Positions 43,649 to 51,621 of a DNA stretch of 64,000 nt are shown piece after piece. Position numbers and translations under genes: made by a program. Numbering within the stretch: the stretch's first letter is position 1; the number at the start of each line of letters is the position of its first letter. The DNA is from Desulfuromonas sp. KJ2020 (lineage in GTDB: Bacteria > Desulfobacterota > Desulfuromonadia > Desulfuromonadales > SZUA-540), in NCBI RefSeq assembly GCF_024197615.1, contig NZ_JAKUKE010000003.1, positions 103,684 to 167,683 of the forward strand, in the 5' to 3' direction. The notes beneath the pieces were generated by a model. It was not told the origin of the DNA. It was given only the letters and a program-made list of their open reading frames with translations, and made no database searches.

Positions 43649-44347
43649 ATGCTCAGGATTCTGCTCAAATTCAACGACAAGGTTCTCAAGGTCGTCGATA
43701 CGGACAAGGAACAGCTGACGATCGGACGAAATCTGGAGAACGATCTGCAGATCGACAACTTGGCTGTTTCGAGTTTTCACGCCCGGGTGGAAAATCAGTT
43801 GGGGCATTACTTTATTGAAGACCTCAACAGCACCAACGGCACCTTTGTGAATGGTCGAAAAATCACGCGCTGGGGTCTCAAGCCGGATGACGCGGTCACG
43901 ATCGGCAAGCACACTCTCGTCTTCATGGTCGAAGAAGGCGAAAATGTCTCCTCCGGCACGGCCCTGCGGGAACTGGACATGGACAAGACCATGGTGCTGG
44001 AAACGAGGCAGCATCGGGAGGCGCTTGATCGGATGGAACTGTCCGGCTGCCCGCTCGGCGTTTTGGCCGCGGTTGGTGGCGCCGGCAGCGAGACGGAGTT
44101 TGAACTGACCCGCTCGCTGACCGTCATGGGCAAAGATGCCGGTGCCGACATCCCCTTGAAAGGCTGGTTCGCTCCCAAAGTCGGGGGCTATGTCCTGCGG
44201 GGCAAGGACGGCTATACCCTGTCGCCGGGGGAGGGTCGTCCTCGCCTGAAAATCAACGGTCGCAGCGTGACGGAAGATATTCCCCTGAAAGAAGGGGATC
44301 TGGTCGAGGTTGCCTCGCGCCGGCTGCGTTTTCACCTGCGTCAGTGA
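43649..44347 (+). CDS. FHA-domain protein, probably two FHA modules
   Basis: 232 residues. The N-terminal FHA domain has the canonical phosphothreonine pocket (LTIGRNLENDL, SSFHARVE, DLNSTNGTFVNGR). The C-terminal half repeats the shape in degenerate form (LTVMGKDAGADIPLKGWFAP, INGRSVTEDIPLKEGDLVEV). It would bind a phosphorylated partner of the kinase encoded two genes upstream. Starts 4 bp after the phosphatase stop. Confidence 0.88.
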   Translation: MLRILLKFNDKVLKVVDTDKEQLTIGRNLENDLQIDNLAVSSFHARVENQLGHYFIEDLNSTNGTFVNGRKITRWGLKPDDAVTIGKHTLVFMVEEGENVSSGTALRELDMDKTMVLETRQHREALDRMELSGCPLGVLAAVGGAGSETEFELTRSLTVMGKDAGADIPLKGWFAPKVGGYVLRGKDGYTLSPGEGRPRLKINGRSVTEDIPLKEGDLVEVASRRLRFHLRQ

Positions 44348-44427
44348 TCGCCTGCCGCCTCTCTTGCTTTTAATCCCCCTGTCATGTTCAAATGACCCTC
44401 TGTGACCTTGGAGAGGGAGGCCTCGTC

Positions 44428-45603
44428 GTGACATTGTTCTCTGAGAAAGTTTTTTCGGTTCCCGGCGCCGACTCCCAGCCGGGCGAGGATGTCCTGTCGC
44501 GGCAAGCGCGCTATTTCTCGGACGAGTTCCTGTCCCGCCACCTGCTGGATGCCTTGCCCACGGTGGTCGCCATCGTCAACGACCGGCGGCAGATCGTCTA
44601 CGCCAACAAGCCCCTCCTCGATCTCGTCGGTGTAGGCGATGTCGAGGACTTGCGGGGGCTTCGTCCCGGCGAGGCTCTGCGGTGCGTGCGGGTCGCAACC
44701 AGCGGGCAGGGCTGCGGCGACGGCCCCATGTGCCATAGCTGCGGTGCCGCCTTGGCCGTGCTGAGTGCCCTGGCCGGTGAGGCGGCTGAACGGGAGTTTC
44801 GCATCTCCCGTCAGTTTGACGGTCGCCTGGAGGCCCTCGATCTGGTGGTCCGCGCCACACCGCTGACTTTTCGGGAAGAGACCTTTTCGGTCTTCGCGCT
44901 GGCCGATGTCAGTCATGAAAAGCGCCGCGCCTTTCTGGAGCGCGTGTTCTTCCATGATGTTTTGAACGTGGTCGGGAGCATCAAGGGCTTTGCCGAACAT
45001 CTGCGTGTCTGCGACCCGGAACAGCAAGAGCGGATTTTTGACCTGATCCAGCTGGCCGCTGAGCAGACCATTGACGAGATTGAGGCCCAGCGAGCTCTGA
45101 CGGCGGCCGAGTCGGGGGAGTTGGCATTGGATGTGGAAACCTTCTCCAGTCTCGCCTTTATAAGGAATTTGGCCGAGATTTATCGCCAGCACGAAGTGGC
45201 CGCCGACAGGGAGCTGACGGTCGATGCGGACGCTGCGGATCTTCTTGTGACCAGCGACCAGACTTTGCTCGGCCGCGTGCTGGGCAATATGCTCAAGAAC
45301 GCCCTGGAAGCCTGCCCCGTCGGGGAACAGGTCACCCTGGGTTGCCGTGGTGACGAAGACCGCATCGCTTTCTGGGTTCATAATCAGGGAGTGCTGTCAC
45401 CGGAGGCCAAAGCCGGTATTTTCCAGCGCTCCTTCTCCACCAAGGGGGGCTCAAGGGGGCTGGGTACCTACAGTATGAAGCTGCTCAGCAATTACCTGGG
45501 CGGCTCGGTCCACTTCACCAGTTCCGACCAAACAGGCACTCTTTTCACCGCGTCCTACCCCCTGGCCGGCCCGGTATCGTCAGCCGGCGGCAAATCGTCC
45601 TGA
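44428..45603 (+). CDS. PAS histidine kinase with a four-cysteine motif
   Basis: 391 residues from GTG 44428, which has a strong ribosome site (GGAGAGGGAGG). The ATG at 44392 has none. The PAS domain (about 40-155) contains CVRVATSGQGCGDGPMCHSC, a C-x9-C-x5-C-x2-C pattern that could bind a metal or an Fe-S cluster. The phospho-acceptor region is RVFFHDVLNVVGSI. The ATPase domain has NMLKNALEA and GLGTYSMKLL. No membrane segment. It follows the kinase/phosphatase/FHA genes. Its 3' end overlaps the convergent hydrolase gene by 49 bp. Confidence 0.85.
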   Translation: MTLFSEKVFSVPGADSQPGEDVLSRQARYFSDEFLSRHLLDALPTVVAIVNDRRQIVYANKPLLDLVGVGDVEDLRGLRPGEALRCVRVATSGQGCGDGPMCHSCGAALAVLSALAGEAAEREFRISRQFDGRLEALDLVVRATPLTFREETFSVFALADVSHEKRRAFLERVFFHDVLNVVGSIKGFAEHLRVCDPEQQERIFDLIQLAAEQTIDEIEAQRALTAAESGELALDVETFSSLAFIRNLAEIYRQHEVAADRELTVDADAADLLVTSDQTLLGRVLGNMLKNALEACPVGEQVTLGCRGDEDRIAFWVHNQGVLSPEAKAGIFQRSFSTKGGSRGLGTYSMKLLSNYLGGSVHFTSSDQTGTLFTASYPLAGPVSSAGGKSS

Positions 45604-46472
45604 TTCATCAGCCCAGTCAGAATCGTTTCGGCCTGCAGGAGTGGCAGGGAAAAATGCCCTTCGTCCGCGAGAAAAATCCCCCTGCAGTTAGGGATCTTTT
45701 CGGCCAGGAACCGTCCCATGGCGCAGGGGACGACCGTATCCCTTTCGCCGTGCCAGAGCAGCACCGGGGCGCGGATCTCTTCCAGGGCAAAGCCCCAAGG
45801 TTCTCCATACAGACAGAGGTCGGCAAAAGCACCGGCACTGCCTTGGCTGAAGGCTTCACGCAAAGAACTGGCCAGCAGCGGACCAATTTCTCTTTTCATT
45901 ATCACTGTTCGGTCCCAGGGAGGCAGCGTCCCGGCGATTAATCGCAGCAGACCCTGAGGCCGTTGCCTTGCCGCTATCCCCGCCACCAGCAGAGGCGGGC
46001 GAAAAAGAGGGCGCGGCAGTTTTTTGAGCCAGCCGAAACGGCGATCCCGCCCTTTGAGCCGTTTCAGTAACTCCCCATCGTCCAAGGGCGCGAGACCGCA
46101 GACAATTCCCGTTGTTATAAGGCGCTCCGGCATGAAGCGAGCGCAGGCCGCCGCATAGGGGGCGCCGCCGGATACGCCAAGCACGCTGAATCTATCCAGC
46201 TTGAGAGTATCGGCAATCGCAGCGATATCCCGTGGCCAGTGCGCGAGCCGTCTACCGGGCTGGTAGGCCGATTGCCCATAGCCCGGTCTGTCGACGGCGA
46301 TGAGTCGGATCTGCTGTCTGCACGCCTGTTCATGGACCAGTCGGGCCTCCAGGCGCGAGCCGGGAAAGCCGTGGAAATAGAAGAGAGGTTTTCCCTTCGG
46401 TGCGCCAAACTCGCTCAGGCCGAACCGGCGACCGTCCTTTGGCAGGACTATGTGGGTGTCATCGTTTGCCAT
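45555..46472 (-). CDS. alpha/beta hydrolase
   Basis: 305 residues. Typical alpha/beta-hydrolase elements: oxyanion region YFHGFPGSRLEA, nucleophile Ser in VLGVSGGAPYAA, acid in LLWHGERDTVVP and His in DEGHFSLP. The substrate is unknown. Its last codons overlap the end of the PAS kinase gene, and it lies 22 bp upstream of xpt. Confidence 0.85.
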   Translation of the reverse strand: MANDDTHIVLPKDGRRFGLSEFGAPKGKPLFYFHGFPGSRLEARLVHEQACRQQIRLIAVDRPGYGQSAYQPGRRLAHWPRDIAAIADTLKLDRFSVLGVSGGAPYAAACARFMPERLITTGIVCGLAPLDDGELLKRLKGRDRRFGWLKKLPRPLFRPPLLVAGIAARQRPQGLLRLIAGTLPPWDRTVIMKREIGPLLASSLREAFSQGSAGAFADLCLYGEPWGFALEEIRAPVLLWHGERDTVVPCAMGRFLAEKIPNCRGIFLADEGHFSLPLLQAETILTGLMNQDDLPPADDTGPARG

Positions 46473-46494
46473 GTGGCTCTGTATGCAGGCGTTG

Positions 46495-47061
46495 TCAGGA
46501 TACTCTCAGGCCGTCCTCGGTGAGCTCGAGCCGCGCCAGGGTTTTTACCGGAAGGCGAAAATCCGCCAAGGTGTGACGGCCTCTTTCATCCACCTTTTCG
46601 ACCAGAAAAGCGAAGGCGCACAGGTGGGCGCCGCTCTGCTGTACCATCTGGCCCAAAGCGGCAGCGGTCTGGCCGCTGCCGAGGAAATCGTCGATCACCA
46701 GGACACGATCTGTCGGAGCCAGATATTCCCGGGACAGAAAGAGTTCGGCGGCGCTGCCCCGGGTGCGGCTGGTGACCCCGGCACACAGCGGGTTGTCGGC
46801 CATGGTGAGGGGACGGCTCTTGCGGGCATAGATGAAGGGAATATTCAGGGACTGAGCCGTGGCGAAAGCCGGAACGATGCCGCTGGCCTCGGCCGTGACG
46901 ATTTTACTGATTTTTTCCGAGGCAAAAAAACGGGCAAGGTGCTGTCCCGCCTGGACGAGCAGGGCGGTGTCCACCTGGTGATTGAGGAAGCCGTCCACTT
47001 TAACAAGCTGGCCGCCGAGGGAGCGGGCCTCCCGGCGGAGGCGTTCGATCAGTTGCTGCAT
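46495..47061 (-). CDS. xpt: xanthine phosphoribosyltransferase
   Basis: 188 residues matching the Firmicute-type Xpt pattern (LVKVDGFLNHQVD, ARKSRPLTMADN). The PRPP-binding loop is VLVIDDFLGSGQT. It salvages xanthine to XMP in the cytoplasm. Located upstream of the hydrolase gene on the same strand. A terminator hairpin just beyond its 5' end insulates it from incoming transcription. Confidence 0.9.
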   Translation of the reverse strand: MQQLIERLRREARSLGGQLVKVDGFLNHQVDTALLVQAGQHLARFFASEKISKIVTAEASGIVPAFATAQSLNIPFIYARKSRPLTMADNPLCAGVTSRTRGSAAELFLSREYLAPTDRVLVIDDFLGSGQTAAALGQMVQQSGAHLCAFAFLVEKVDERGRHTLADFRLPVKTLARLELTEDGLRVS

Positions 47062-47133
47062 GGCTTTCCTCCCGCTAAAATGAAGCAGGTTCAGAAAAAG
47101 GGTCCGGTGGCATAACCGCCCGTCGATTCCAAT

Positions 47134-47168
47134 AATAAAACAAGGCCGGCTTTCTGCAAAGCCGGCCT
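47134..47168 (-). terminator. hairpin terminator upstream of xpt, oriented to stop minus-strand transcription
   Basis: An 11-bp perfect stem (AGGCCGGCTTT / AAAGCCGGCCT, 47143-47153 with 47158-47168) with a 4-nt loop. Read on the minus strand it is followed by TTGTTTTATT. It probably ends the TRAP operon transcript arriving from 47604, after that transcript has run antisense to the small membrane gene. Confidence 0.7.
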
Positions 47169-47187
47169 AGACTGAAAAGGGGATATT

Positions 47188-47583
47188 ATGAAAGGATTAT
47201 TGCTGCGCTGGTTGATTTTGACCCTGGCCATTCTCGCCGCCTCCTACCTAATTGAGGGGATCTCGGCCAGCGGTTTTGCGGCGGCTTTTTTTGCGGCCGC
47301 TACCCTGGGGATTCTCAACGCTCTTCTGCGGCCCATCCTGCTGTTGCTCACTCTGCCGCTCAATATTCTGACCCTGGGCCTGTTCACCTTCGTGATCAAT
47401 GCCCTGCTGTTGATGATGGTGTCCGGGGTCATCTCGGGTTTTTATGTCCGCGGTTTCGGTTCAGCGCTGCTGGGTTCGCTGATTATCAGCCTGGTCAGCT
47501 GGTTGCTGAGTTCCTTTATCAACGACCAGGGTCGGGTTGAGGTTATTGCCCTGCGCCAGCGTTCAAACGGACGCTGGGAGTGA
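47188..47583 (+). CDS. phage-holin-4 superfamily small membrane protein
   Basis: 131 residues, four hydrophobic segments, with the family pattern (ILNALLRPILLLLTLPLNIL, TLGLFTFVINALLLMMVSG). Chromosomal members are widespread and not phage genes; their role is unknown. Ribosome site AAGGGG. Its 3' end converges with the TAXI gene, 20 bp apart. Confidence 0.85.
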   Translation: MKGLLLRWLILTLAILAASYLIEGISASGFAAAFFAAATLGILNALLRPILLLLTLPLNILTLGLFTFVINALLLMMVSGVISGFYVRGFGSALLGSLIISLVSWLLSSFINDQGRVEVIALRQRSNGRWE

Positions 47584-47603
47584 GACCATCCGCCTGAAAA
47601 GAA

Positions 47604-48581
47604 TCAGGGGGCGGGTATCTGCAAGCCTTGCTCTTTCCAGAAGGTGATAGCGCCGGGATGCAACGGCCGCACTCTGGTCTGCACCCCTTGCTGTTTGTTC
47701 AGGCCGGCCAGGCTCGGTTCCTTCTCTCCCAGCCTGTTCAGGCCTTCGGCGGAAAAGACTTTTCGTAACACTTCGCGCACGGCTTCCTCGGGCACCCGGG
47801 CTCCGGCCGCCAGCAAGGCGCGATCCGAAAAGGTCGAAATATCACGATCAAGCCCCGGATAGGTTCCCGCCGGAATGACGGCCGGTGTGAAAAAAGGGTA
47901 GGCGGCAAAAAAGCCCGAGGCATCTCCCGCCCCCTGAAGGTCGAGCAGGCGTACGGGAAAAGCCTGGGCTGCGTGTGTCGCCGCCGGCGTGGGCAGGGCG
48001 GCGAAGAGCCAGATGGCGTCGATATACCGGTGCGCCAGGGCGGAGACCGCCTCCTGATAGCCGGTGTAGTCGGGGCGGATGTGGTCCCACAGGCCGACGC
48101 TGGTCAGGTAAAGCTGGGCGGCGGCGGCAGCACCTGAGCCGGGCCCGCCGATGGCTACGCGCTTGCCGGTCAGATCTTCTACCGTTTCGATGTCGCTGTC
48201 CTGGCGTACCAGCATCTGCGCCGGGGCACTGTAGAGATAGGCGGCTGGTAGCACATTGTCATAGGTGCGGGCATCGTAGGGCAAACGCCCCTGCTGGGCC
48301 AGGAAGAGATCGCCGGCGTAGACAATGCCGAGATCGGCCTCGCCGGAGCTGAGGCGGCGCAGATTTTCCACTGAACCGGCGGAGATGCTGCGGCTGACGA
48401 CCATTTCGGTATTTTTGTCATTGACCAGACGGGTGATCGTGTCCCCCACCACGTCAAACGTTCCCCCAGCCGGGCCGCTCACCAGCCGAACCTGCGGGGG
48501 AGCGGCCAGGACCAAGCTGGCGGGCAGGGCCGCCAACAGGGAAACAAAAAGGCTGCATAGGTAAAAAAAACGCTTGCTCAT
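47604..48581 (-). CDS. TAXI-family TRAP transporter solute-binding protein (second copy)
   Basis: 325 residues. A signal peptide ending in VLAA is followed by the TAXI pattern (RLVSGPAGGTFDVVGDTI, SAGSVENLRRLSSGEADLGI, GKRVAIGGPGSGAAA). It captures a small acid in the periplasm for the fused permease encoded upstream. A paralogue of the binding protein at 51622. Last gene of the operon, after the universal stress gene. Substrate unknown. Confidence 0.88.
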   Translation of the reverse strand: MSKRFFYLCSLFVSLLAALPASLVLAAPPQVRLVSGPAGGTFDVVGDTITRLVNDKNTEMVVSRSISAGSVENLRRLSSGEADLGIVYAGDLFLAQQGRLPYDARTYDNVLPAAYLYSAPAQMLVRQDSDIETVEDLTGKRVAIGGPGSGAAAAAQLYLTSVGLWDHIRPDYTGYQEAVSALAHRYIDAIWLFAALPTPAATHAAQAFPVRLLDLQGAGDASGFFAAYPFFTPAVIPAGTYPGLDRDISTFSDRALLAAGARVPEEAVREVLRKVFSAEGLNRLGEKEPSLAGLNKQQGVQTRVRPLHPGAITFWKEQGLQIPAP

Positions 48582-48607
48582 GGACTTTCCTCCAGGGCTG
48601 CAGTAAG

Positions 48608-49057
48608 TCAGTTCGCCTGCTGTTGTACCGTGAGAACAGGGATTTTCGAACGCCTGACCACTCTTTCGGCGGTGCTGCCCACAATGACATGTTCGATGCC
48701 GGTCCGTCCGTGGGTTCCCATGACGATCAGGTCGGCTCTAAAGGCCTTGGCCTTTTCGATAATCTGTTGAAAAGGGGTGCCGATAACCACTTCCGACGTA
48801 TAGGGGATCTGCTCCCCGAAGCGGCTTTGACAGAAATCCTCCATCTCCTTGACGGTTTGCACTTCCACATTCTTCTCCAGCATGGCAAAAGCTTCGGGCT
48901 GAATCTGGCTTTTGCGATTGTCCATCAATTCGCCGATAACGTGCAGCACATGCACGGAGGCTCCCGCCAGTTTGGCCAAGGTCAGCGCATAATCCGCCGC
49001 ATCGTCGGCGCTTTCGGAAAAATCGGTCGCATAGAGTATTTTCTTGATGGTTTTCAT
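48608..49057 (-). CDS. universal stress protein (UspA family)
   Basis: 149 residues. Typical start (IKKILYATDFSESADDAADYA) and ATP-binding motif GTHGRTGIEHVIVGSTAERV. Cytoplasmic. Co-transcribed between the TRAP permease and the second binding protein. A small Usp protein is a common companion of TRAP systems and may regulate transport. Confidence 0.92.
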   Translation of the reverse strand: MKTIKKILYATDFSESADDAADYALTLAKLAGASVHVLHVIGELMDNRKSQIQPEAFAMLEKNVEVQTVKEMEDFCQSRFGEQIPYTSEVVIGTPFQQIIEKAKAFRADLIVMGTHGRTGIEHVIVGSTAERVVRRSKIPVLTVQQQAN

Positions 49058-49080
49058 GGCGTTCCTCGCGAGACAGCGGT

Positions 49081-51513
49081 TCAGGCGGCCAGCGCCTGTT
49101 CCCGCTTGTTTTTAGCCTTCTGCATGATAAAGACGATAGCCACCAGGCCGATACCGATGGCGTCGGTGACCAGAGTCGGCCAGTAAAGCAAAATGGTAGC
49201 CGCGGCCAGAATCAGCCATTCGGGGATGCTGGTGCGGCGAATCCAGAAGAACATGGTCAGCGATGAGAAGGCTATGGTGCCCAGGAATGCCGAGAGGAAG
49301 GAGGAGAACACCTTGGTCTTGGTCGCGACGATCTCGCCTTCGATCAGCACATCCCCGGGATTGGCTAGCCCGCCGGCGAAGGTCTTGACCTGGGTGACCC
49401 GCCCGTCTTTCCTGGCCTTGATGTCTACGGGTTTGTCTTCCACCAGTACGGTTGCCAGCACATCCCCCTTGACGAACTCGTCTCCTTCCTTGACATCGAC
49501 TTTGAGGACGGAAGCAAAGGGAACTTCGGCGTGGATTTCCGGCATCTTGACGTTGATCGGCTTGGCCTGAAAGAGGATCGATGGCGTGAAGGCAAAGAGG
49601 ATCGGCATGACATAGAGCAATTTGGCAAATTTGAAGCTGGTCCACCCGGTCTTCCAGGGGTCGGAGCCAGCGATGGCGGCGCCGGCGTAGGCGGCCACGC
49701 AGACCGGTGGGGTGATGTTGGAATCCTGGCTGAACCAGTAAACGATCATATGGGCAGCAATGACCGGTACACCCATCTCCACCAGGGGCGGTACGGCCAG
49801 TACCGCGGTGATCAGGTAGGCCGCGGTCACTGGTACTCCCATGCCGAGAACCAGGGAGGCCAGGCCCACCAGCAACAGGGCCATCAGGAGATTGCCCTGG
49901 GCCATGGAGATAATGATGTCCGAGAACTTCAGGCCGATGCCCGTCAGGGATATGGTGCCGACGATGATGCCGATGACGCCCAGGGTGGCGCCGATGATCA
50001 GAGTATTGTTGGCGCCGGTAAGAATGGCTTCCCATATTTCCCTGAGCCCCATGCGGGTCTCTTTGCGGAACCAACTGATGACAACGCACGAGATCGTTGC
50101 CCAGAAGGCCGAATAGCCGGGGGAGCGGCCCAGAATCATCAGCACGGTGATGATGATCAGCGGCAGACTGAAGTACCACTCACGCTTGAGGACGATCTTC
50201 CAGTGGGGGAATTCTTCGCCTTTGATGCCTTTAAGCCCCTGCTTCTTCGCCTCAAAGTGGATCATGCAGAAGACGGAGAAAAAGTAAAGCAGGGCGGGAA
50301 AGACGGCGATCATCATGATGGTGGCGTAGGAGGTGTTGGTCAGCTCAGCCATCAGGAAGCCCCCGGCGCCCATGATGGGGGGCAGGAACATGCCGCCGAT
50401 GGAGGCGGCCGGTTCGATGGCGCCCGCCACGTGGGGCTTGAAGCCCGCCCGTTTCATGAGGGGGATGGTAAAGGCGCCGGTGGAAACCGTGTTGGCGATG
50501 GCGCTGCCCGAAACGGAACCGAACAGGGCTGAGGCCATGACGGCTACCTTCGCCGGTCCACCGGTACTGTTGCCGGCAATGGCCAGCGGCAGGTCGATGA
50601 AGAATTTACCCGCTCCGCTCTTGTGCAGGAAAGCACCGAAAAAGATAAAGAGAATGACATAGGTGGCCAGTACGTTGGCCATGACGCCGAACACGCCGTT
50701 GGTGGTCAGGTAGAGGGCTGTAGCCAGGCGTTCGATACCGAAACCGCGATGCGAGAGCATGTCGGGAAAGTAGGGGCCGAAGTAGCCATAGATAAGCATG
50801 CCGATGCCGATCAGGGTCATGGACCAGCCGAGGACGCGGCGGCAGACTTCCAAAGAGAGAAAGACGCCCACAATGCTGACCATGGCATCGAGTTCGTTTT
50901 CCGCCCCGGCCCGGTAATTGAGGTTTTCGAACTCGTGCATCCAGTAATAGACCACAGCCGCCGAGAGCAGGGCGAAAAGGATATCGGAAATCGTCGGATT
51001 GCTTCCGGAACGGCGCATAAGGAGGTTGTCGCCGATGGTAACCAGGGCAAAAATCAGCACGGCACCGACGCCGACCTGCCAAAGCCCGGAGGCCGAGGCA
51101 ATCGCTCCGCCAAGTCCGTCAGAGGCGTAATGGTCGCCTATTTCCAGCAGTCGGGCATGGAAGGTCGCCATGTCGGAGAAGAACAGGAGCGCCGTTCCCA
51201 GCATGGAAAGAATGATGGACAGAACCGCCGTAAGGGGAACACGGATTCTTCCCTTGCCCGCCGGGTAAAGCAGGAACACGAGCACGTAGGTGGCAAAGAC
51301 ATAGACCCCCCGGTGGTACTGGGTAGCCACGGCCGCCAGGCCGGCGGTATAGAAATAGAAGATGACCATGCCGGCGCCCAGCAGGGCGACCAGACCTTTG
51401 AAAAAGCCTGTGGGGGAGCGATAGGACTTGGCGTCCTTCTCCATAAGCTTTTTCAGTTTTTTCTGTTCCTCAGGGCTCAGGTCTTCCAGTTCTTGGTTAT
51501 TTTCTTCCGACAT
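49081..51513 (-). CDS. fused TRAP transporter permease (4TM/12TM) with C-terminal DUF3394 region
   Basis: 810 residues. The small membrane subunit and the large DctM-type subunit are joined in one chain with many membrane segments (FFGAFLHKSGAGKFFIDLPL, GGMFLPPIMGAGGFLMAEL). The C-terminus carries a soluble barrel-like segment (FASVLKVDVKEGDEFVKGDV) of the DUF3394 type, then two membrane segments. It imports an organic acid using a sodium or proton gradient with TAXI binding proteins. Preceded by the TAXI gene at 51622. Confidence 0.9.
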   Translation of the reverse strand: MSEENNQELEDLSPEEQKKLKKLMEKDAKSYRSPTGFFKGLVALLGAGMVIFYFYTAGLAAVATQYHRGVYVFATYVLVFLLYPAGKGRIRVPLTAVLSIILSMLGTALLFFSDMATFHARLLEIGDHYASDGLGGAIASASGLWQVGVGAVLIFALVTIGDNLLMRRSGSNPTISDILFALLSAAVVYYWMHEFENLNYRAGAENELDAMVSIVGVFLSLEVCRRVLGWSMTLIGIGMLIYGYFGPYFPDMLSHRGFGIERLATALYLTTNGVFGVMANVLATYVILFIFFGAFLHKSGAGKFFIDLPLAIAGNSTGGPAKVAVMASALFGSVSGSAIANTVSTGAFTIPLMKRAGFKPHVAGAIEPAASIGGMFLPPIMGAGGFLMAELTNTSYATIMMIAVFPALLYFFSVFCMIHFEAKKQGLKGIKGEEFPHWKIVLKREWYFSLPLIIITVLMILGRSPGYSAFWATISCVVISWFRKETRMGLREIWEAILTGANNTLIIGATLGVIGIIVGTISLTGIGLKFSDIIISMAQGNLLMALLLVGLASLVLGMGVPVTAAYLITAVLAVPPLVEMGVPVIAAHMIVYWFSQDSNITPPVCVAAYAGAAIAGSDPWKTGWTSFKFAKLLYVMPILFAFTPSILFQAKPINVKMPEIHAEVPFASVLKVDVKEGDEFVKGDVLATVLVEDKPVDIKARKDGRVTQVKTFAGGLANPGDVLIEGEIVATKTKVFSSFLSAFLGTIAFSSLTMFFWIRRTSIPEWLILAAATILLYWPTLVTDAIGIGLVAIVFIMQKAKNKREQALAA

Positions 51514-51549
51514 ACAGGCTCTCTAAAAGGGCTAGGGTGCGCGCAGATG

Positions 51550-51581
51550 GAAAGCGGGGCCGAATGGTCAGCCCCGCTTTC
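51550..51581 (-). promoter_or_regulatory. hairpin between binding-protein and permease genes of the TRAP operon
   Basis: An 11-bp perfect stem (GAAAGCGGGGC / GCCCCGCTTTC) with a 10-nt loop and no T tail, inside the 108-bp gap between the two genes. Such structures usually stabilise the upstream message so that more binding protein than permease is made. Partial termination is the alternative. Confidence 0.6.
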
Positions 51582-51621
51582 AGATGGTCGTATCAAGGCA
51601 ATGTATCAGATGCTCTCGTTT

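Noticed and set aside
47143-47168. Purine riboswitch ahead of xpt
   Set aside because: The structure is a simple perfect hairpin whose T-rich side points away from plus-strand use. No conserved three-way-junction core was recognised.
47188-47583. Prophage remnant (holin)
   Set aside because: The holin-4 superfamily is widespread in chromosomes, and no phage genes are adjacent.
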